Positions 7,393 through 7,484 of a stretch of 7,484 nucleotides of DNA are shown piece after piece. The first letter of the stretch is position 1. The number at the start of each line of letters is the position of its first letter. The stretch is taken from NCBI GenBank assembly GCA_945865355.1, contig CAMBDN010000123.1:1-7484 (forward strand), read 5' to 3'. The notes below the pieces were generated by a model. It did no database searches. It saw only the letters and a program-made list of their open reading frames with translations, and was not told the origin of the DNA. The position numbers were made by a program, and so were the translations under genes. This DNA comes from Legionella genomosp. 1 (GTDB taxonomy: Bacteria > Pseudomonadota > Gammaproteobacteria > Legionellales > Legionellaceae).

Positions 7393-7422
7393 ATGATACA
7401 AAGCAATTAGGCAATTAGGCAA
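7393..7422 (-). promoter_or_regulatory. Candidate sigma-70 promoter of barrel 2 and the DGR operon, built on an 8-bp repeat
   Basis: A TTGCCT -35-like box (7417-7422) and a TATCAT -10-like box (7393-7398) are 18 bp apart. The -35 box and most of the spacer are the last units of the GCAATTAG array. The -10 box is 34 bases upstream of ATG 7358. Spacing and layout match the promoter of the paralogue at 1494-1523. Confidence 0.58.
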
Positions 7423-7484
7423 TTAGGCAATTAGGCAATTAGGCAATTAGGCAATTAGGCAATTAGGCAATTAGGCAATTAGGC
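7403..7484. repeat. Octanucleotide (GCAATTAG) array, at least ten copies, continuing past the window edge
   Basis: Ten perfect head-to-tail units run from 7403 to 7482 with a further two bases to the end of the window, so the true copy number is unknown. Each unit supplies a TTGCCT on the coding strand. The equivalent array before the paralogue has only 2.6 copies of a one-base variant (GGCAATAA). Confidence 0.95.

Noticed and set aside
6547..7422. Barrel 2 starting at TTG 7422
   Set aside because: The start lies inside the promoter repeat and upstream of the likely -10 box, it has no ribosome-binding site, and it lacks an export signal.
7403..7484. CRISPR array
   Set aside because: The units are 8 bp, head to tail and without spacers; this is a simple tandem repeat.

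Overview
The window looks like an accessory, surface-variation locus of a gammaproteobacterium, most likely of the Legionella/Coxiella type. I infer this from the gene mix (Sec-exported beta-barrel proteins, a DUF1566-type diversity-generating retroelement target, moderate GC by eye), not from any search. Every gene I accept lies on the minus strand, so transcription runs from high to low coordinates.

Layout from high to low coordinates. (1) At the right edge, an 8-bp tandem array of at least ten copies runs off the window and overlaps a candidate promoter. (2) Next is a phase-variable outer-membrane beta-barrel gene (7358-6547). Its signal peptide and barrel lie in different frames on either side of a short repeat tract, so the gene reads as OFF. 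(3) Twelve bases later a diversity-generating retroelement (DGR) begins. It has a secreted target protein with a DUF1566/C-type-lectin-like end (6534-5194) carrying the variable repeat (VR), an Avd-type four-helix protein (5127-4786), a template repeat (TR, 4646-4513), and a DGR reverse transcriptase (4437-3255). TR and VR align without gaps over 134 bp with 26 mismatches, 22 of them at template adenines. The reverse transcriptase is frameshifted by an exact 16-bp tandem duplication. (4) An intact DDE transposase (3224-1824) follows 30 bp after the RT stop. (5) A 360-bp intergenic region holds a MITE/REP-like imperfect palindrome, a perfect 19-bp-arm palindrome and a second repeat-overlapped promoter. 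(6) A second phase-variable beta-barrel gene (1460-628), with eleven CTGG units, also reads as OFF. (7) A small secreted protein gene (603-97) closes the operon.

The main point is that three kinds of variation sit together. These are adenine-directed hypermutation of a secreted receptor-like protein, slipped-strand ON/OFF translation of two paralogous barrels, and tandem repeats inside both barrel promoters. The DGR target follows the first barrel closely enough to share its transcript, and its ribosome-binding site overlaps the barrel's stop codon. Phase switching of the barrel could therefore also gate the DGR. In this sequence both barrels are OFF and the reverse transcriptase is broken. 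All three lesions are tandem-repeat changes that slippage could reverse.
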